DNA from: Massospora cicadina
Taxonomy: Eukaryota > Entomophthoromycota > Entomophthoromycetes > Entomophthorales > Entomophthoraceae
DNA: 64,000 nt
Assembly (NCBI GenBank): GCA_022478985.1
Contig: JAKSZP010005622.1
Coordinates: 28,943-92,942 of the forward strand
Reading direction: 5' to 3'
A program made the translations under genes and the position numbers. Positions 10,795-22,730 of this stretch are shown piece after piece. A model generated the notes under the pieces. The model saw only the letters and a list, made by a program, of their open reading frames with translations. It was not told where the DNA came from and did not search any database. The stretch's first letter is position 1. Each line of letters opens with the position of its first letter.

Positions 10795-12790
10795 CCTGAA
10801 TCCACCTAATAAGTCAGATCAAGTTTTATTAATAGTTTGGACCACAGATTAAACCTGAAGATCCCAAAATTCATGATGAAAATTTATACAATTTTTTAGT
10901 ATTAAAAGGTCAGGTCTTGGTGAAACGGATACTGGTGAATCACCTATCTAGCAATATTCATTCAAGTTTAGCAGTATTCTGATTGATTTCTCCTCAATTT
11001 GGAAGACAGGCAGCCAAAACTTTTATGATGCTATCTGAGACCTCTAGTACCTTCCCCCAACTCTATTGCAAGAAGCCTAGAATGATGTTTATGGCATCCA
11101 GTGAGAGTCTTAATTATTGCCAATTTCTGCACTCCCTTCCCCCTCTAAATATAGGCAACCACCCTCCTTAGGGTAGGTTGCCAATTTATTCTTTAGCTTT
11201 ATTTCCTTAAATTTACTTATCAAATAATTGTTTTGTGTTGAACCCTTTGTTGCATATTCTACCTCCATGTTGCCTTACTGATTTTTTGCCAAAATTCTCT
11301 GGTGATGCATGTGCCATGTGTAAATTAATTTTGGAAATTGCTAAGTGGTATCCCAATCTATAGATCTGTTATCACACCCTGCTCTCCATAAGATAGTGGA
11401 TGACTAACTCTACACTTATGATTGCCAATCCACTGTGTATGTTGTTGTTGTTGTTGTTGGATTTTAGGTACTTGGGGTTGATCGCTGGTGCTTATCCCAC
11501 CTAAATTTAACAATTATTTTCAGGAGAAGACAATTCTCTACTGCAGAGATGATTCATTATTAGGAAAAGTTGGCCAGATATAGTAGAATAAGAAATTATA
11601 AACAACTAAAAGCATCGAATTTTATATCAAAATTTATTAATTGCCGCAGGGGTAATAAAACAAACCCTCTCAATACTTTACCAATCAGTATTTAAACTGT
11701 ATCAAGAGTGAAGGGAATTCGATGGTAATTTTGGAATAGCTTAGTATGGTCCAAATTAGGGAATATATAAATTTGACCTATCTGAGCTTGGAAATCTCGC
11801 TTCACTTTGGTGGAACAACTGATGTAGATATTTTTAGATAAAACAAACACATGGGGTAACGATTTAATATACTTCAGCCAATCCTTATTAGAGAAAATAA
11901 TTGCACCTTGGGGGACCTCCGCCAAGTCTATAAAAGAGGGTGGTCCCCGCTTAGGTGTTAGATTTACACTAGACGTGGTTCATGGACTCTCTAATGGACT
12001 CCCCTGGTTTCCATGTGTGGTCAGGGCAATCTGACTGCCTGATTTCATACTATTTGCACATATAGTATTTTTAAAAATGTTACCCCAATTTGCAGGGTTC
12101 TACCAAGAATTGACCATGGTCCTTTGGCCGATTTTATTGTCATTTTCATCCATAAACCTCTTTTTACAATATTGGACTTTTAATTGTCTAACAGTCATGA
12201 AGGCCATTATCCACCTTTTTTAACTCAATCCACACCGTTTTGTTGCAATCTGCGCCATTTTGGTCATGATCCATATAAAGTTATTTTTGAAATGCTTTCC
12301 CTATTTAAACTTACTACCAAACAGCCGCATTCCTTAGAGGGGTTGTAATTCTCCCTGGCTCTCCCACCCTTGGGTGTTGCCCAATAAGACCCACGGTTGC
12401 CCCTACTGCAGCTTTCTGGCTCGTTGTATGGGCTTTTGGTATGTTGATAAAATAGAATGCGCCTCAATTAATCCTTATGAATCACTCTTTTAGATTACTA
12501 GAGCAGCTGAGCCCCTGACATTCTGTACCATCAACTGGGCACCGATAATCCCCTCAATATGGACATTTTTCTCCAAATTAGCTGCTGCCCTGACATAATA
12601 AACTGGCAAACACCATTGGTGCTCTCCACCCTTCTCTCTGGGTTAGGCTAAATGTTCACCTACCAAATTGCCATGAATCCCCACCTAAATTCAATTTGTA
12701 ACCCAATTTACCTCTTTATTAATCATGTTGGTTCACCTTTAAATCCTACCTTGTCATCTCATCAGGGTTTTTAAGTTTCAAGAGGCCACT
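10795..12790 (+). pseudogene. E2 5' LTR remainder and Gag region
   Basis: This continues E2 after the E1 target duplication. A TATA-like TTTATACA at about 10883 is followed about 33 nt later by TTGGTGAAAC (10917-10926). With E1 removed this lies about 448 nt from the E2 LTR start, matching the R position in related LTRs. The LTR end is unclear; ACCA|AGAATTGACC near 12101 is the best guess. Beyond it only short decayed frames remain before the protease. A (TTG)n run lies at about 11442-11459. No gene product can be read with confidence. Confidence 0.4.
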
Positions 12791-13010
12791 TTTCACCTTG
12801 GCTCCTTCTTCTACAGCCCTTTCACTTTCAGCTTCCACCCAAGAGGATCAGGCTTATTTCACCTTCCCTATCACCTTCTGCTTTAGGAAAAAGCAAGGTT
12901 ACTGTGCAAGCACTCTTGGATACAGGGGCAGCTGGCAATTTTATGGACCTCATAATTTTACAAGCATTAAATCTAGAAACTGATGTAGCCCCTAAACTTT
13001 AGGCATATCC
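12791..13010 (+). pseudogene. E2 aspartic protease, active-site part
   Basis: TVQALLDTGAAGNFMDL is a clean retroviral protease active site with an intact DTGA at 12919-12930. A stop follows within about 30 codons. The downstream flap region is not clearly readable. The position before the reverse transcriptase fits. Confidence 0.75.
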
Positions 13011-13239
13011 TCTCAACCTATGAAGTGTCATGCTGTGCATCAACCAGTTTAATTCTGTGTAAAGGGTTTCTGCTTTTATGATTGTTTCTCAGTGGTTTCA
13101 GAATCATTATACCTAGTAATTTTTGATGTATGTTAGTGGCATTGAAACCAAGTTGATTTTAAGTTAGGTAGTAACTCCCTCTCCCTTTTAGATTATAAGC
13201 TTAGCGGAGAACTTCCACTAAATGATAACCTTCCTCTTG

Positions 13240-14215
13240 AGACCTCCTTGAGCTCTATCCTACCTCCTGATTCACTTTCTGAAGATCTTCCGCTGAACTT
13301 CCTATCCTTCCTTGACCCATACAAAGAAGTATTTGACATGAGCCTAGCTACTAGGCCTCCACCTCATTCAGAGTATAATATAGCCTTTCAACTGATAGTT
13401 AATTCTGTCAAGAAAAATTGTCCATTATACCTCTTACATCAAGTAAGAGAACAAAGCTTTAAATAAATGGATGGATGACATGCTGTATAAAAGTTGGATT
13501 GTGAAGAAGTCCTCTCTCATCACCTCCTATGTTGTCTTCATGCAGAAGGCAGATGGAACCCTGCGGCCATGCGTTAATTATGGGCATGTCAACAATGTGA
13601 CAGTTCCAGACGCTTATCTCCTCCCATTACAACAATCAATAGCTTAGTCAAAAGCAAAGTCGCAAATTTTCTCTAAACTTGATTTGGTAAACACCTTTAA
13701 CCAAGTAAGAGTCAAGGACGGATAGGAGTGTCTCACTTCCATTTACACAAATAGGGAAATCTTTCAGTTAAAAGTGATGCCTTTTGGGTTGAAGAACGCT
13801 CCAGCAACCTTTCAGCGCCTCATAAATGATGTCCCAGGTGATCTGCGCTTCTCTTGCGCGGTTGCCTATATTGATAACATCTTAAACCACTCGCCCATTC
13901 ATGAGCAATATACTAAAGATCTAGAAGCAGTCAGGGATGCCATCAACAGAACTGGGCTCTTTGTAAGTCCCTCTAAATAGGAATTCTTTTGTGAGGAGAT
14001 GACCTTCTTGATGAACTTAGTTTTAAAGGATGGGTATGCAGTACCCCCATGTAAGTTAAAAGCCATTTAGTATTGGCCAATCCCAACGACCCAAAATTAT
14101 CTCCAGAGCTTCCCAGGGACAGTAATCTTCCTCAAGAAGTTTTCTCCTGCTCTTGCTCAACTAGAAGCTCCCATTCATTAACTGACTGGCAAGAACACAC
14201 CCTTCAAATGGACAC
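13240..14215 (+). pseudogene. E2 reverse transcriptase
   Basis: Motifs in order: GTLRPCVNYGHVNNVTV, FSKLDLVNTFNQVRV, MPFGLKNAPATFQRLIND and, at 13867-13878, YIDN where YIDD is expected. The change of the last catalytic Asp to Asn would inactivate the enzyme. In-frame stops occur at about 13464, 13648, 13722 and 13978. The thumb/connection part (FKWTPE near 14207) is weak. Confidence 0.85.
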
Positions 14216-14660
14216 CTGAATGACAAAAGGCTTTTAACTCCATTAAGGAGGTTTTTCTTACAGCGACAGTCCTCAGGCATGCTGACTATTCCAAACCTTC
14301 ATTGTGGCTTGTGATAAATCTCCAATTGCCTTAGGTGCTGTGCTCCTTTAAGAGTATAATTGGATTTAGCATCCTATTGCATACTCTTATTGTAAATTCT
14401 CTGCCACTGAGCAATCCTGGGCAATATATGACAAGGAGCTGGCGGCTATGTCTTGGTCCCTAACTCACTGGCTCTACTTTATCCAGGGGGCGCAGCATGA
14501 GATTACTGTGCGCACAGACCACCAATTTCTGTTGTATTATAGGAAATCCTAGAAGCATGTCCACCGTCAGGCCAACACATACCACAATCTATGCAATTTT
14601 TATTCTAAGTATGCTTCTGTTGAGATGGCCTCATATTCTTGGCAGACATGCTGATTAAAA
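14216..14660 (+). pseudogene. E2 RNase H domain
   Basis: FIVACDKSPIALGAVLL, EQSWAIYDKELAAMSWSL and VRTDHQFLLYYR match the RNase H of E1 position by position. The first catalytic Asp, the Glu and the TDH Asp are kept. Several stops interrupt it. Confidence 0.8.
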
Positions 14661-14819
14661 ACCCTGTCATGAACCCAGCATAGACGAACTCCCTGATCTA
14701 ACTACCATTGTCCCTTCCTCCAAACTTTGACGCTGGCTCCCCTTTCTGTCTACTGCCAGCTCGTCACCAGATTATCCCCTTCTTGATAAAATACTTACTG
14801 CCAAATTGACCTCCCCAGA

Positions 14820-16532
14820 AGAGATCACCTTATATGAGGACTTGTAATATAAAGCTCATAAGCGTACTCTTTATATCCTCAATGATAGGGTGATCTTATT
14901 TAGAGACCAAGTTTAAGTTTCTCCCACATTTTTATCAAGGTTATTCAGGAGCATCATGAGTCCCCAACTGTGGGACATCCTGGATCCAAAAAGTGCAGTG
15001 TCAAAAAAGTGTCTATAAACTCTCCAGTTCCCAGCGAGGTGGTGCACGGTGCACAGCCCCAACGCCAGAGAACTAGTCATCAGTACTATGGTGAGCATAG
15101 ACTCAAAGAGAGTGCTGGAGTTAAAGGAACATAAGGTGATGGTGTTCAATGCGGTATAGATTGATTGTATCAAACAAACAACAAGACTTGGGTGGGCCCC
15201 AAAGCGAAGTCCATATCCAAGCGGTAATCTGGGCTGGAGTGCAAGGGTGCCTCGGTCTGGAGGGGACCAGGGTGGCCCAGCGGTGCATCAGATGTGATAA
15301 TTAAATTTGGAAAAATAAAATGGCTAACGTTGCTAGAGACCTCATTGAAGAGGCCCGCACACAGGTTTGCCCAAGTTAATATCAAAAACATAAACTAACA
15401 AGGGGTTTTTATCTATGAGGAAGTAACCAACGAGGAAAGTTAGTCTTGAAGAATCATACTTAAACAATTATAGGGGAATCATTGATTGGTGGAAGTGGTG
15501 CTAAGCCCAGAAGCACCAATAAGCGCACACTTTCATTGGTTAGGTTACTATAGCTAGAGATCGACTGAAATTTGAGTTATTAATTGAAGGTAAGGCTGAT
15601 CTAGTTGGAAATCTCGAAAATTAATTGGGTTTTGAAACCCCATTTTCTTAACAACTGAACCAAACTGTCATGGTTAATAAGGTAACTAGTCCGTTTTAAA
15701 GCCAATGCCGTAACATGGGTCTGGGCATTAAGAACTTACCTGGACCAATATGGGCATATCTGGACTGCACCCAGCGTTGGTCCAAGGTGTGCCTTAGGTC
15801 TGGAAGGTCCTGCATCATGACCTTTTGGGACTCCTGACGCCCAGCCTTGTATTGGCAGTTGGTTCCCTCAATTAAGTCAAGTAAACATGACATGTGGGAA
15901 ATGGGTCAAAGGGACCTACAACTGGACAGGACCTTCCAAGGAGGTCCCAACTTAATTTTCTGTTATTTTGTGTGTGCATGATCCAAATATAATAGATCAA
16001 GGGAGAAAGGGCCTCTTGCAACCCATTGCAACAGGCATAGGGGCCTTGGACCTCTTTATCTGTAGATTTTATTTTAGAGTTTCAGCCTTCTAAAAGGGTA
16101 TGAAGCAATAATATGATGGTTGATCGCTTTGCCAAGTCGCACTCTTCATCCCCTAAGAACACTACAATCACTTCTGAAGAGATGGAGGCCTTGTTTATGA
16201 CTAGTGTATTCTCCATGTTTGGACTACCAGGGAGATAGTGAGCAACCACAACCACCAATTCACTGCTAAATTCTGGAGTTCCCTCCTTAACCTCCTCCAG
16301 ATCAAGCCTTGCAGTCTACCGCTTATCACCCCTAATCAGATGGTCAAACTGAGAGGGTGAACCAAACCCTGGATCAATATCTCCACTGTTATGCTTCAGT
16401 GAGTCATGACACATGTGCGTCAGACCTTCCCCTAGGCAATTTGCATATAATAATGCCCCCATGCCTCAAGCATTTCCGCCTTTAAGGCTTATTTGTGTTA
16501 CAACCCCTCATTTCACATAAGCACTTGTCTCA
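14820..16532 (+). pseudogene. E2 integrase, split by a solo LTR
   Basis: The zinc-binding module begins HHESPTVGHPGSKKC just before 14998, where a solo LTR has inserted. It resumes at 15893 with KWVKGTYNWTGPSKEV. The catalytic core follows in decayed form: GLLQP near 16010, and FTAKFW and NQMVKLRG.NQ-like fragments at 16260-16370. It reaches YLCYNPSF and then E4 inserts at 16532. The remainder is at 55652. Multiple stops make it non-functional. Confidence 0.75.
14999..15892 (-). repeat. Solo LTR of the E3/E7 family
   Basis: This 894-bp sequence runs on the minus strand from TGTCATGTTTACTTG at 15892 to the end at 14999. It matches the E3 LTRs (891 and 960 bp) and the E7 LTR (895 bp). The flanks TGCAG and TGTGG are a plausible decayed target duplication. 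The R-start motif GTTGGTTAC lies at about 15435. Minus-strand frames at 15893-15696 (Pol tail with DLRHTLDQRWVQSRYA) and 15391-14913 (U5-encoded Gag start with CTVHHLAGNWRV) are preserved. Confidence 0.82.
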
Positions 16533-16767
16533 TTTTGGGAATTTTCCCATATTACCCAGCTTAGATAATTATAATAAATCTGCTTGTCCACTAGGGGATG
16601 AATCCCACTAGTGCAATGTTAAAGTTATCAACTACCTACAATAACTATTGATCAGAGAAATATTCCTAGCAGATAACTAGTAATTTACCAGGTTTTGATC
16701 CACCAGATTTATAATGTTTCGTCAGAAGTGATTTCCAACAATATTAAGTGATTAGGTTGTCAATTTT
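16533..16767 (+). repeat. E4 5' LTR, first part
   Basis: This aligns with the E4 3' LTR start at 38997, sharing AATAAATCTGCTTGTCC and ATTCCTAGC downstream. The terminal TG has changed to TT. It is cut at about 16767 by element D and resumes at 24520. Confidence 0.7.
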
Positions 16768-17339
16768 TGTTAATATTATGATATGAATGGATGATTATCC
16801 CTAAGTAGTTATGACAGAATGGGTGAGATTGGCCAAACTGAGCAGTATAATAATATTAATGAGATTGCCTTGACATAAGGCGATAGGGCAATACCAAGCT
16901 TCAGATAAAAATTATTAAATCGCCTCCAAGTTAGGCAATAAGGCGATGTTGACGTATGATAAAAATTTAGTAGATTGCCTCAAACTAAGACGTTAGTGAA
17001 TTTAGGAATAGTAGAAATTTGCCAGAACAAATGAGATTATTGCAGAACTGAATAGTCTAAGCAAAAGGGTTGTTATTGACCAAAGTCACTGATATATAGG
17101 CAATATGAAAGATTGGGGAGTATTGTTAATGGGAAGAAGCAAGTGGAGCAGAAGGAATATACTGTTATATATTAAATAATAAAGTGGTGTGGCTCAAGCG
17201 ATTGCTTAGTATTTTTTTGAAATCTTTCTGTTTTTTCACGGGCTGATGATATCCATATCGTCTGTCCATTGCTCAGTGGGATTGACCCTGCACAAAAAAT
17301 CTTATGGCTTATCTTAATGATAGCACCAAATTTATAACA
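16768..17339 (+). repeat. Element D 5' LTR
   Basis: It starts TGTTAATATTATGATATG and ends AAATTTATAACA. It aligns with 23944-24519, sharing ATAAGGCGATAGGGCAATAC and GGCAATAAGGCGATGTTGAC. The motif AAGGCGAT recurs several times. TTATATATTAAATAATAAA at about 17165-17182 could serve as TATA box and/or poly(A) signal. Confidence 0.8.
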
Positions 17340-17340
17340 G

Positions 17341-17358
17341 TTGTGCTCACTACAGGGG
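17341..17358 (+). promoter_or_regulatory. Element D primer-binding site, tRNA type
   Basis: TTGTGCTCACTACAGGGG lies one base after the LTR. The same 18-mer, with TGG at its start, is found at this place in E4, E5 and F. It would pair with a tRNA 3' end reading GTAGTGAGCACCA. I cannot assign the tRNA isotype. Confidence 0.65.
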
Positions 17359-17429
17359 TCCCATTGAACAACCATATCTAAGTAAAAATTCTCCAATTCA
17401 CGGCCATGGTGTATCAGGCCTGCAACAAA

Positions 17430-18716
17430 GGAGAATCATCTCAAACGCTGCGCTTGCAAAAGCTTCAGAAATTAAACTTGTTGTGGATACAATGCTCAAA
17501 AAGCATGAAGAGATCCTTTAGGAGCGCGATGACATGAAGAATCAACTTGAAAGTGCGTTTAGTCAGCTGCAGATACTTGGGCAACATAACAGGCAAAACA
17601 CCAATTGCCTGGATGGTGCCACTGAGCGACTACACTGCACGGAGCAGAAGTTAACACCTAACTTTTGCCCGCCTTATCCCCATTAGGAAGTAGAAAAACA
17701 AGGGTTTGCTTGGGAATGATCACTTAATGATGAATGTGAAACTGGATACCCAGCTGAGGAGCTTTTCTCTGAACATGCATGCAGCGTGAACCGCTTGAGT
17801 CATGATGGCAGCTCTGAGGATGATTATGTTTAAACCTAACAAAACCCCATGTGATAGCAGTCCTGCCCACTGAAGAGCCCTACGCTACCCCTAGAGCTGC
17901 TGACCCTTCCAAGCCAGCCCCTTACCGAGATCCCAACTATGGGTCTCCATCAAATACTCAGTACACTTATAAGGCTTGCCATTATAGGTGGGAGGAGGAG
18001 TTCTGCATTGACAAGCCAACTCTGTTTGACCACAATGGAAAAATCCATGGGTTCTCCAAACAAAATTGAAATTTGCAGTGAAATGAGCCTCTGATTGGCA
18101 TAAGGCTAAAGTGCTGATATCCGCCTTGGATGTTGAGAGTGCTGACCAAGTCACCTGCTATCTTCCAAGCAGTTCAATTACATACCAAGTAGTGAAAGAT
18201 ACTATGTGGTAGTTGTTTGGAGATACCACAAAGATGTTGCATTGGAAGGCTGAGTTATTGACCATTAGGTTCTAATGTAATGAGAACCTCATTGCATTTG
18301 CTGACCATCTTACAACAGAAGCCATGTGTTAATTGGTGTGGGGACTTTATCTGAATCTGATAAGTGCATTGCAATGATCTCCACAGTGAAGCTGTACCAT
18401 GAGATTTACAACAACATGACTCCAATTTTGGAAGATGATGTGCCCCTGCTCAAAATTGTTCACTTTTTGCGCCAGTTATCTACTACCTTCCTCCGTCAAA
18501 TACTGAGTGGAAACATAACGCCGCAATTGCCAAACCTTCTATTTGGGGGAATTCTCTCATCCTGTTCAGCTTCCACCTAGTAACCCCCAGCCTTATTATA
18601 ACTACGCGCTTTGTCCTCAGCCAATTTACCACAGCAGTTTAACTTTTGGCCCAGCCCTGCTTATGATAATTATCAACAGCCCAACTACTGACCTGAGCCT
18701 AATTATGCTGACCATC
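17430..18716 (+). pseudogene. Element D Gag, N-terminal part
   Basis: A coiled-coil-like start is readable (ASEIKLVVDTMLKKHEEIL, stop, ERDDMKNQLESAFSQLQ). A Pro-rich segment and fragments such as KPTLFDHNGKIHGFSKQ (about 18005-18065) and a helical part at 18326-18500 follow. The layout suits a Gag precursor. Stops and frameshifts occur every 50-100 codons. The frame is broken at 18716 by a solo LTR. Confidence 0.6.
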
Positions 18717-19791
18717 TGTTGGTATTTTTGTCCACCTTTCCAGCCATCTAGATTACCATGGGTCACTAGGGGATAATTTCCTATAGCGAGTGATTTGGAT
18801 ATCAGTTTACCCTGATTTTGGGCTAATAATGTTTGGGGGATTTTAGGTAATTCTCCAGGTTTGGATCTATCAGGGATTGATCTGGGTGAATGCTTAAGAT
18901 CTTTTCAGGCAGAGTTGCAAAAAAATGGGGGCATCTGATAGTTGATTGATGATTAACTATCATGTGTACCAAACTGTGATCAGTCAGGTTTCATCACTGA
19001 CCAATTGGGAATTTATGAGCAAGTTGCGAGGTGAGTGATGCCACCTGCAACTAGCAAATCAATAAGCTGGTTTGTGGCCTGCCATAATGGGTAACAAGTC
19101 CCATTAACTAAGCAGATCACTCACCAAATATGTTTGGTTTGCTGGGATTGAGCGGGAAACGTTAGGGACATGTTTTCTGACTCTGTCCGTTTTAGGTCTC
19201 AGGGGATGTCCAATGAAAGAATCCTAACTAGATGGAGAAGACCATCGCTGGTGAGACGTTGAAGGGAATTTCAACAGCAACAGCTGTTATTTCATGGCTG
19301 TGGTGTCAACTGAGGATTGGGCGCCAAATTCCCTTTATAAATTCCCCTGGTAATTTACATTAATAGAAATACAAAAAGGTTAGTAGAATTCATTCTTTGT
19401 TTTATTTCTATTCATATTCAGGAAGTTAATGCTGTGTGCTTTAATTGGGGACTCTTTTTAGGATAAAAAAGTAAGAATCGAGAATCCTTAAAAGAGAAGC
19501 CAAGCTTAGATAAGAATTGCTGCAAACTTTGTGTCACCAGAGTAAAAGCCGTAAACTTAGGGATCTGAGCGTGGATCAGGTTAGGCGAATAAGGGTATAA
19601 GTCCCTACTGATGACATCAAGAGTATTTTGTGGAGAAGTACAGGTTGAGTGTTGGACCAGAACTGGTAATCTATTAAATTACGGATAATAGTCTTCATAC
19701 TAAATTAATCAACTATCCTTACTATCAGACAATGCAAATCGTGCACATATTGAACCAGTGAAGTTAATCATTTAGGAGCTATCAGTCTTTA
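18717..19791 (+). repeat. Solo LTR of the E5 family inside the D gag
   Basis: It starts TGTTGGTATTTTTGTCC against TGTTGGGATTTTTGCCC in E5, and shares many blocks with both E5 LTRs, for example GGGCATCTGATAGT, AACGTTAGGGACA and TGTGTTGGACTA-like segments. Its length of about 1075 bp is close to the 1151-1152 bp of E5. Flanks CCATC and CCAAT are a possible decayed duplication. No internal region remains, so it is probably a recombination scar. Confidence 0.75.
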
Positions 19792-20345
19792 CCAATCAGT
19801 GAGAGCCCCTAAATTTTAACACCGTCAGCAGTCTTTTCTATCAAACTGACTCTTTTTACGCTGTTTGCCCACAAACAAATTATCTTTTGGGCCATCTTAA
19901 GAGAACCAAGGATGCAGACCCTACAGGGTGAATTGTTTTAATTGTGGCCTCCCTGGTAACCTTGCCCAAGGTTGCACCACCTGTCAGGTCCACTATATGC
20001 AGCAGGATCAATGCTACCAGGGAAAAGATGTAGTGGAGTAGAGATGGGAATCTCTACCTCCGCTATCCCAGCCCCAAACGTCCCACCTGAACCTATCATA
20101 GTATGTTCAGCAGAAGTCCCTCAGTATGATAATGAGTTTTTATACAAGCAGCCAATCATAGGAGTAAATGTAATGACACAGGCGCAAGCCAAGGCCGCGG
20201 CAGAAGAAGGACCTCATGTACAACCAAAGCCATATGCCTGCCAAATGTTTAACCAAGCTGCTTCAAAAGATCTGGACTCAGCCTCAGATGTATCTTCTCT
20301 GAAAGGTGTAAGCGTCGCCCTCTTGGTAGACGCTATTGTTGAGTA
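19792..20345 (+). pseudogene. Element D Gag, zinc-knuckle end
   Basis: CFNCGLPGNLAQGC at 19934-19975 is a Gag zinc knuckle in which the usual His is Asn. It is followed by an open stretch (19972-20346) containing EVPQYDNEFLYKQPIIGVNV. This linker has a close relative on the minus strand in element F (EVPQNEDSFLYKQPVGGVNV). It ends shortly before the protease. Confidence 0.75.
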
Positions 20346-20444
20346 ATACCCCAAAGTCAGTGAGGGGATTATAAGATTCCTTGGGAAAAGAGATCCCTTG
20401 AATGTCTACATATTAAACAATCAAAATCTTCTAATTCTGAGTTT

Positions 20445-21289
20445 ACATGCTGTGACATTTTTGTAGCAAAAATTGTGTACGTGCTATAATAGACACAGGC
20501 ACCTCAGTCAACATATTTTCTACCAAGTTGGTGGCGAAGTTGACATAAAAGCCTGATTTAGAACACTGGATGGTATATAGGACCGTTGGAGCGGACAGCA
20601 CGTTCTCTGAGGGAGAGTATAGTGCGCTACCCTTGTGGTTTGGGTCCATTGCCATTGTAGCTCCAGCAATAGTGTTACCCAACAGTAATTACGACCTGTT
20701 AATTGGAACTTCTTTTATGCGACACTTTGGAGCTGTTGTTGATATGATGGTGGAGAACTTCTAAATTTTGGGACAGCAGATCCCAATTTACTTTACCTCT
20801 AGGGGAGTGCTGAAGGATCCAGTGCACATGGGACATATCAACCTGGCATACAGCAACATGGTGATTCTGGTTCAATACCATTGACTAAAAAGCAAGACCT
20901 GAGCCCTTCCCCAGCAGATATACAAATATCAAGGGCTGCAGCTCAGAGCTGCTGGGCCTATATCCATCGCCTCTGGATACCAAGTAGTAGTAAACACTGA
21001 GTTAGAGGTGGAAGTGCCATCAGGGCTCTTTGGGGAGGTCATTGGGCCTTACCAGCAATTGTGTCTTGAGCCTCATGTGGCTCCAGGCATTAAACTTTCA
21101 GGACATGGGGAGATCAAAGTATTGCTACAAAACTAAAAAACGAACCAATGCAAATCCGCCTGCATCAAATAGTGGCGTATTTACACTTGACGCCAGTTAA
21201 GGAGATCCTTTGGGTGAACAAGTTGGGTCATTGGATGAATTTGGTCTACCCGTCAAGCTGCAGCCCAGTGTATGAGCGGTAGTACCACG
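20445..21289 (+). pseudogene. Element D protease and linker to RT
   Basis: AIIDTGTSVNIFSTKLVAKL is the aspartic protease active site, DTGT at 20492-20503 where DTGA or DSGA is usual. NYDLLIGTSFMRHFGA marks the C-terminal half. The linker YQVVVNTELEVEVPSGLFGE and GPYQQ is shared with F and, more distantly, with E4 and E5. Stops are present. Confidence 0.75.
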
Positions 21290-22310
21290 CAGGAAATTAA
21301 TGGGGTTATCAGATGATCAGAAGGATCATGCAATAGCTTTGTTTCACAAATATAAGGAGATTTTCACTGTTGATGACCATGACTTAGGGTGCTCACGGGG
21401 GTGGTCCATCAATTGGACACTGGGTATCATCCCCCATCAGGTCTCAGCCAATCCGCCAATCCAGGGAAGATGAGAAGTAGTGACAGAGGAAATTGAAAAA
21501 CTACTAGAGTAAGTGATGCTCAAATTATCAAATAGTCCGTGGGCTTTGCCCGTTCTGATTGTCAAAAAGAAGGATGGTACTAACCAGGCAGTGATAGACT
21601 ACTGAAAGCTCAACAGTATTACCAAGAAGGACTCATACCACTTGCCACGGATTGACAGTGCCCTGGATTAGTTGGGAGGAGCTCACTATTTCTCATCGAT
21701 GGAATTGATTTCATGATATTGGAAAATTGAGTTGCATGCGGCAGAACAGGAGAAAATGCGCTATCATCACGTCCAAAGGGCTTTTCCAACTGACCCATAT
21801 GCCTAAAGGGTTGTGTAAAGCCCCAGCTACGTTCTAACTGGCTATGGGCACTATCCTTAGCAACTTGTAGCTGTCATGCATTCTCGTTTACCTCAACAAT
21901 ATTAATGTCTTCTCTCTGACGTTTTCAAAGCATCTTACCAATTTGGAGGAAATACTCCGCCAGCTTGCCGTGGCCAACCTTAAAAAATCAAACCCTGCAA
22001 ATGTCACTTCCTCAAAGACTAGTTGAAGTACCTAGGGTTTGTAGTGGACGCAATGGGGCTTAAACCTCAACTGGCTAAGGTGGAAGCCATTTGGAAAATG
22101 ACTTCGCCAATCAGTAAACGGGACATACAAGTATTCTTGAGGATGATGAGCTACAACTGACTCTTCATCCCTAACTTCAGCTGTATTGGGGGACTGTTAT
22201 TTGAGCTGTTAAAGAAGGATGCTGTGTTAAATGGACTGAACGCCAACAGTGTTCCTTTGACACCCTTTAGATGGCGTTGATCAGTGTGGCAGTGCTACGC
22301 TATCTAGATT
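21290..22310 (+). pseudogene. Element D reverse transcriptase
   Basis: Motifs include [17 protein letters not shown] (then TGA in place of a CGA Arg codon), LPRIDSALD, YLNN at 21889-21900 in place of YLDD, and YLGFVVDAMGLKPQLAKVEA. Both catalytic aspartates of the box are Asn, each explained by a single G-to-A change, so the enzyme is dead. FVVDAMG and VEAIW.MT are also found in F. Confidence 0.85.
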
Positions 22311-22700
22311 TTGAAAAAGAGTTTATTGTTCAGATGGATGCATCTCTTTCTGTTGTTGCGGCAGTTCTATCTTAAAAAGACAATGAAGGGTAAGAGCACC
22401 CCGTTGCATACTGCAGTTGGAGTCTGAACTGCCATGAGCATAAGTATACCATGACTGAGCAAAATGCTTAGCGGTGATATACACATTTAAGCACTTTAGG
22501 GTGCATTTGCATGGATTGAAGTTTAGAGTCATAATGGATCGTGCCTCATTACGCTGGTTGCAGAATCTCAAGGAGCCTTAAGGGCGTCTAGCCCTATGGA
22601 CCCTCAAACTTCAGGCTTATGACTTTAAGATCCTCCACTGACCTGGAGCAAAACACCAGAACGCTGATTGCTTGTCAAGGCCACCAAAAGTTGCAGTTAC
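22311..22700 (+). pseudogene. Element D RNase H domain
   Basis: FIVQMDASLSVVAAVLS, EHPVAYCSWSLN and LRWLQNLKEP are RNase H landmarks of this lineage. The first Asp is kept. Several stops, including one at about 22579, break the frame. Confidence 0.75.
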
Positions 22701-22730
22701 GGAGGACCTGAGTGACTTAACTTTGATAAA

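Noticed and set aside
11692..11925. 77-codon minus-strand frame in E2
   Set aside because: It lies within decayed LTR/Gag sequence and shows no recognisable motif or conservation with related elements.
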